The notes under the pieces: generated by a model
Database searches by the model: none
What the model saw: the letters and a program-made list of their open reading frames with translations, nothing else
What the model was told of the DNA's origin: nothing
Assembly: GCA_033964015.1 (NCBI GenBank)
Contig: CM066925.1
Coordinates: 8,974,204-9,038,203, forward strand
Reading direction: 5' to 3'
From: Scolanthus callimorphus
Taxonomy: Eukaryota > Cnidaria > Anthozoa > Actiniaria > Edwardsiidae
Length of the DNA stretch: 64,000 nucleotides
Shown: positions 58,511 through 64,000 of the stretch, piece by piece
How positions within the stretch are numbered: the stretch's first letter is position 1
Layout: every line of letters begins with the position of its first letter
Translations under genes and position numbers: made by a program

Positions 58511-59220
58511 GGATGACGAGGTTTTCGACCATAATTCCATTAGGACAGTGATTTAGAATTTCTATTAGCTTTTTATTTACTTAATGGCCTAAGTTTAGCG
58601 CCTGTAATTGTGCTCAATACAATGGTATGTTATGGAGATCAAGTCAGATGAAAAAACGAAGTACAATCATCCAGTCCCCGGTTTAGGTGTAAAAAGTGCT
58701 TTATAGTTGTAGATTCACAACTGGCTATTGCCTGGATGCAAATGTCTATAAAAACTTGTTGACTCTGGCAATCTTCGAACTTGTCGACGTTTCCCGATAG
58801 ATTGCCTAAATGATTCCATTCCACATATCTACACTACCTTTAGATACTCGGCTTAAGCCAAAAATTAGCATTCACAGTCAATCCTAAAGAGCATGCACTA
58901 TACACCACTTTCACTTAGTAAAAGAAAAGAGAAATACTTAATGTAGTCAAAAGCTTGCTGCTCAGAAAAATTACATCAGACGCAGTTTCAGAAAGTTTTA
59001 GTATCATTTGGTTAAATATTGACGGAATTATAGGACCTCACAAATAGTTTTGTATGGGATTTTCACTATAAGCCTCTCTGGCCTCGTTTTAGTGTATTTT
59101 GAGAACTTCAGATGTCCAAGATGTGCTGGTTTCAACTCAACTCCACAAATGCTTTGAAAGTCATTAGGGACTACAAACGTTTCATTATTTGCATGTCAAA
59201 ATTTCAAATAGCTTTAAAGT
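58511..59220. other. Intergenic, no gene recognised
   Basis: No supported coding sequence. The stretch from about 59095 (gatgtccaagatgtgctggt) leads into the satellite below. Confidence 0.5.
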
Positions 59221-60052
59221 TTGAATGCTTTATGCAAATGAGCGGCCGCCATTATGAAAGTGGTGTATAAAAGATTGGATGTATGTCCCAAGGACATGCA
59301 AGTAATTACGATTGTATTTCTAATATTTGCAAACCTGCTACTTATAGAGCGCCTAACATTAAGTTTCCTAGTCTTGCAATTTAAAAGTTTGAATGCCTCA
59401 TGCAAATGAGCGGCCGCCATTATGAAAGTGATTTATAAAAGTTTGGATGTATGTCCCAAGGACATGCAAGTAATTACGATTGTATTTCTATTTGCAAACC
59501 TGCTACTTATAGAGCGTCTAACATTAAGTTTCCTAGTCTTGCAATTTAAAAGTTTGAATGCCTCATGCAAATGAGCGGCCGCCATTATGAAAGTGATTTA
59601 TAAAAGTTTGGATGTATGTCCCAAGGACATGCAAGTAATTACGATTGTATTTCTAATATTTGCAAACCTGCTACTTATAGAGCGCCTAACATTAAGTTTC
59701 CTAGTCTTGCAATTTAAAAGTTTGAATGCCTCATGCAAATGAGCGGCCGCCATTATGAAAGTGATTTATAAAAGTTTGGATGTATGTCCCAAAGTTCATG
59801 CAAGTAATTAGGATTGTATTTCTATTTGCAAACCTGCTACTTATAGAGCGCCTAACATTAAGTTTCCTAGTCTTGCAATTTAAAAGTTTGAATGCCTCAT
59901 GCAAATGAGCGGCCGCCATTATGAAAGTGGTGTGTATAAAAGTTTGGATGTATGTCCAAAGTACATGCAAGTAATTACGATTGTATTTCTATTTGCAAAC
60001 CTGCTACTTATAGAGCGCCTAACATTAAGTTTCCTAGTCTTGCAATTTATAA
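59221..60052. repeat. Satellite, 5 copies of ~166 bp
   Basis: Units begin ttgaatg at 59221, 59389, 59554, 59722 and 59888. Each carries atgcaaatgagcggccgcca and, 15-20 bp later, tataaaag. Copies differ by small indels (atatt, gt) and few substitutions. No coding content. Confidence 0.92.
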
Positions 60053-60854
60053 TCTTGTATCTCCAAAATCATCGCTGATTAACGTCGTACTCGAAACCTT
60101 GGTACTCTGATGAGCGGATGGACGTTCCTGGAAAAAGATTTTAAAGAGGATTTTCTGGTCTATGTCACTAGCCTCCTCCAGAGACAACCCTCGAATCGTA
60201 AGAGACAATCAAAATGGCGGCCGAAAAAATAAATGGCAACGCTCCAATCAGAAGAGAAAAACAAAATAGCAGCCGCTATAACGTTTTTTTGGCCGCCATT
60301 TTGTTTGCCTGCGAATTGAGGTTAGTATGTCACTTTTACAGCCAAGGTCGTAATCTCTTGGTTTAATTATTTTCTCGCTGAATTATTGCATTTCTTTGTT
60401 TAAGCCAATCAGGTGCTTTCCATTTTCTCCCGTAGTGCAGTCCTGGGGTTTCCATCGTTGGCGTGTGTCTAGTAACTTCAATATAATTTGATTATCTTTT
60501 GGGACCTGTTAGGAACTGAACATGATTTGGGAGATCGAACAACCCAGGCAAATATTGTGTAGTTGGGTTTGCAAAGTGAATCACACAAATTCTCAAACGC
60601 CAAAGCAAAGATCCATGTTTTTCTAGAAGAGCAGCCGTGAAGGTAGTAAGGAAGACATTTTCTTTTTCAACAATTTTGAGCTAAAAAAGGCACCCAGAGA
60701 GGATGAGTAAGAATGACAGTGAAAGTAGCAACGCAAAATCGAAGCCAAGCGAAACAGAGCAAAGCAGGAATCTAAAAAAGGGTTGCGTGTCGCAGGAGCT
60801 ACACCAATGGGTCCCTCAAAGTTCCCCAGTTTTGGGTCTTTCTCTTGTGTTTTA
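60053..60854. other. Intergenic, no gene recognised
   Basis: Contains a small inverted aaaatggcggcc / ggccgccatttt pair at about 60210-60305, but nothing else supported. Confidence 0.5.
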
Positions 60855-61390
60855 CTAGCCTGTGTACATCCGCTACTAACCTACAACAGGATTAGTAGCG
60901 TCTGTGAAATCCCGTTACTAATCGTGTTCAGTCTCGCAATTCCTTCTCCAGGACTCGGGGACTCGTTCCTGATTGGCTCACGATCACGTTATAGCCGTTG
61001 CAAATCTAAAACTCGTTCTCTGTCTATGATTCTATGGCAACGCACGCCCTTTTGGAGCAAAAAGCGTGCAGAATGTTTCGAGAACAGACATACAGGCGCC
61101 AAAGTGCAAAAGAAAACGTGCGTTGTCATGGAATCGTAGACAAAAAGCGATTTTCAAAAGCTATGATATTTTTAATATTGAATTGAAAAATTATATTTGG
61201 ATTGAATAATGAAATCAGCAATGGAATAGTGAATTGAATATTCAACTCTAGCGGGGAACGCTTCATGTCTTTTGACTGTAACTTATTATGCAAATTTATT
61301 TTTCATTGCGTGACTGAGCACGATTAGTAACGGGATTTCACAGACGCTACTAATCCTCTTGTAGGTTAGTAGCGGAAGTGCACAGGCTAG
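60855..61390. mobile_element. TIR element, ~536 bp
   Basis: The left end ctagcctgtgtacatccgct and right end agcggaagtgcacaggctag are inverses; pairing continues for about 80 bp (ggattagtagcgtctgtgaa). No transposase ORF. Confidence 0.8.
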
Positions 61391-61857
61391 TGTTTTTACA
61401 AACAAAATGAAAGTAATCAGCGCGCATTATCCTCATGTATGTTATAGAAAAAAACGTGTATTTTTACGAGCACCGAACGAAAAAGCCAGTAGCATATCTT
61501 GTTTAAAATAAATACACACAACAGAGATATCTTACCCTGTTTATGCTTGAGACGTCAGCTTGGCGCTGAGTTTTACAAGTTGGGTTGGTTGTATTCTGGA
61601 TAGTGGAGCAGCGATCATCTGAAAGCGAAATGTTATACGAAACTTAGGGAATTGAGGCAAGATTAAAAGACACTGATAGCAGTCATGTCAATCCTTTGCA
61701 CTTCAATTGTCTGTATCTCTCTCATGAGGCAATGCACAGAAAGACAAACCACTTTGCGTGGTTTGTGAACATGCAATGGCTTGTTCTTTCTGTCAACATA
61801 TGTTTCTGGTGTGGACATGAAAAACTGCTATGGGCCTCCCCCTTGGTCAAACACTAA

Positions 61858-62119
61858 AGCTACGGCTAAACTAGGACACGTAGCGCGCAACATTTGTGTC
61901 CTGCATGTTTCCCCGAGTGGCTAAACTAAACAATCGCACGGGTGTTTCTCGGAAACACAAAATGTTTCTTGTCTTGCGAATAAACATTCCTTTGTGTCCA
62001 GGTTACAACAGATGTTGCGCGCGACATTGTTTTTTGCGTTGCTTAACCGGGAAACACGAAGAAAACATGTGTCCGGCTACAATTTTGCGCGCTGCATGTG
62101 TCCTAGTTTAGCCAGGGCT
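61858..62119. mobile_element. MITE abutting the GPCR stop codon
   Basis: TIRs ggctaaactaggacac and inverse at the two ends, with outer tips agctac/ccaggg partly matching; TSD taa at 61855-61857 and 62120-62122. Further inner copies of the end motif occur (gtggctaaactaaac; gcgcgcaac). Confidence 0.75.
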
Positions 62120-63162
62120 TAAGGGAAACTCTTGCCTGTTTTGGTCAATGTTAGTCCCATTTTCTTCAAGACCTGTGGACTTGAAAATGTGTAGAGGATC
62201 GGATTGATGGATGAGTTTACTGGGAGAACGAACACGGCGATCCAAGCGTACGCCTCGCCAGACGTGTCGTGAAAATTTTCCGTCAGCGACAGAGCACCTA
62301 GCAATATAACAGGCATCCAACAACAGAAGTCTGTCATTATCACAAACAGTACTCGCATGGCCAGAGTAGAGTCTCTCTTCATGGATGAGCGAACACTTTG
62401 AGATGACTTTTGCACTTTCAGGAATATTGCAATGTAAGATAGAAGGATGAAGAGGAATGCGAGTCCATTGAAAGTAATGAAGATCGCCACTGAATACTCC
62501 CACCCTGCGGGCTTATCTGGCGAGAGCTGTAGTGGAAGGCAAACAGTGGAACGGCCGTAGAAGCTAAACCCTGATTTGTTGTCAGTAAAGTAACTGGGAA
62601 TAAATAGCGGAAGAAACGACATCACCGCACCAATTATCCAAATAATAGCACAGACTGCTTTTGCGTATTTCATGTTGAAGTGGCGAGCGGAGAATCCTAG
62701 TAGAATACTGTTGACTCTGTCTGCTGTGATGGCGATCAGAATCATGACGGATACTTCCCCCGACAGTGTAGATAATGCACCTGCTAGTTGACACGTTAGT
62801 CCCGATCTCCAATCCACATCATGGCGGAAGTACTCGCCCTTCCACATAACATTATGCGAGCGGCCACCGTGATAAGATAGACTCCCATTAGCAAGTCTGC
62901 CGCTGCAAGATTGCAGAGAAAGAACGCTTGTATTCCGCCTTTTCCTTTCAACTGTAAAGCATTCTCTGACAGTATTGTCCACCACACTATTACTGCTAGG
63001 TTGCCAAGACAAGCCAGAGTACCAAGGATCCAAATACACGCCTGGATTGCCACGTTTTTGAGCATGTCCTCACAGCTGGAGAACTGGTTGCCAGGGGAGA
63101 TACACTCTAAGCCCGGAACAGACTTTGTTGCGTAACAACACAATATGAAGCTGTCTAGAGTC
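62119..63162 (-). CDS. Relaxin-receptor-like LGR GPCR, 7TM exon with a frame break
   Basis: The exon opens at acceptor tgatttctag (63163) with a cysteine-rich hinge (FILCCYATK, FSSCEDMLKN) typical of LGRs, then seven membrane segments. Recognisable: TM1 LGTLACLGNLAVIVWW, TM2 LCNLAAADLLMGVYL, TM3 SVMILIAITADRVNSI (DRV), TM6 DFCCWMPVILLG, TM7 NSSINPILYTF (NPxxY). The sequence is closest to type-C LGRs (RXFP, GRL101), which are G-protein-coupled peptide receptors. After IMLI-type TM2/ECL1 sequence the frame shifts by one base at about 62845-62860 (ATAATG TT ATGTGG); beyond it the frame is open to TAA 62121-62119. The C-terminal tail is short. Either a recent pseudogene or a sequence error. Confidence 0.85.
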
Positions 63163-63699
63163 CTAGAAATCATAAAAGTCGCAACAGTATGAATTTACGA
63201 AACCGTTTGTTGAAGTAAAATACGTTATCTATTTAAATTAGCGTACACCGTAGCGTTGGACACCAACCACTTATTATACGGATTTCACGTTTTCTATGAA
63301 GTTTAACTGTAGATAGACTTTTAAAGGAAGCCTGTCACGCAACTGCGCAGCTGTTCTGCGCATCTCTCAAATAAAAAAAGTATCGTCCCGTAACGATGGC
63401 CAGAAAAGGCTAAAAACCTCGAAAAAGAAATCGTATATAGTATCGCTACTTCTCAATCCATCCGACCATGCTTTTTAGCTTCACATATTCTAAAATAGTT
63501 ATCTGATAGGATGGTCTTATTAGTTTTGCTGATAATCCAGTGATCGCTCCTGGAGCATGCGCGTATCATGATAGGCTTCTTTAAATGAAAGCAAGACGGA
63601 AAAGACACAAAAAGGGCTATGCGATAGTGCATCATCAATCTCCTATACATAACAACAATATAATAACAACATAATTTTTAAAACGCGCCTAACAACTCA

Positions 63700-63810
63700 T
63701 CTTTTTAAACAAGCATTTTTATAGAATATTATTATTATAGATTCTTATTTTTTAATTGTAGCATTGTAAAGCGCCATAGAGCAGTTAATGTATATGGCGC
63801 TATATAAATC

Positions 63811-63851
<41 letters not shown>
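63700..63851. repeat. Repeat with (ATT)n tail
   Basis: Ends agcgccatagagcagttaat, tatatggcgctatataaat and then (tta)n at 63811-63851. A short hairpin followed by a trinucleotide tail is typical of SINE/LINE 3' ends in marine invertebrates; assignment is tentative. Confidence 0.5.
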
Positions 63852-63853
<2 letters not shown>

Positions 63854-63908
63854 AGCGTAGCAAAATAATTTTAACCAATACATTTTCTACAAAACAGCAG
63901 TAACCTAC

Positions 63909-63986
63909 AGCTTTTGCAGACCAGTCAGATCTCCAAATACATCTTGTTCCACGTTCCTCTCTTTTATAGGGTTGTCATGTAGTGTC
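63909..63986 (-). CDS. Leucine-rich-repeat exon of the LGR
   Basis: 78 bp; acceptor ttttcttag, donor gtaggt. Encodes TLHDNPIKERNVEQ and VFGDLTGLQK, one LRR unit. It enters with one base and leaves with two (CT), the usual phase pattern of LGR repeat exons. Direct joining to the 63162 exon is phase-compatible (CT|G). More LRR exons should lie beyond the window. Confidence 0.75.
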
Positions 63987-64000
63987 CTAAGAAAACAGCA

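Overview
The window looks like nuclear DNA from an anthozoan cnidarian, most likely a stony coral. This is inferred from the gene families, the GT-AG introns and the dense small inverted-repeat elements; no species marker was seen. Genes occupy little of the sequence. Most of it is introns and intergenic DNA packed with tandem repeats, foldback elements and retrotransposon pieces. No tRNA gene, rRNA or CRISPR array was found.

Layout. (1) 1-4.0 kb: repeats only. (2) 4.0-17.2 kb, minus strand: ten exons of an ADAMTS-type metalloprotease, reconstructed exon by exon from splice sites and matching phases (metalloprotease, disintegrin-like, TSP1, Cys-rich). The 5' end, one internal exon and anything after the Cys-rich domain were not found. 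Three of its introns carry minisatellites whose repeat unit contains the exon's own splice site. (3) 18-27.6 kb, minus strand: a decayed multi-exon gene of unrecognised name with N-terminal Cys/His motifs, a PIN-like nuclease domain and a C-terminal CXC (tesmin/TSO1-like) domain, split by a 2.4-kb LINE. (4) 28-35.4 kb: palindromes, a LINE tail and a repeat block that recurs at 49.7-51.6 kb. (5) 35.4-41.4 kb, plus strand: two 36-bp collagen-type exons and a terminal exon with a resistin-like cysteine signature. An intact, very young Ty3/gypsy LTR retrotransposon lies in the intron between them. (6) 41.4-51.9 kb: repeats, including a foldback element with 21-bp tandem repeats in its arms. (7) 52.0-58.2 kb, plus strand: a five-exon B4GALNT3/4-like glycosyltransferase with a PA14 domain. 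(8) 59.2-60.1 kb: a five-copy, 166-bp satellite. (9) 62.1-64 kb, minus strand: a relaxin-receptor-like (LGR type C) GPCR, with one leucine-rich-repeat exon at the window edge.

The genes are not an operon and no shared pathway is implied. Three of the four secreted or surface genes (protease, collagen/resistin-like, GalNAc transferase) would act in or on the extracellular matrix or glycans; this is inference. The glycosyltransferase, the GPCR and the PIN/CXC gene each contain a single-base frame break, so either recent decay or assembly error must be considered.
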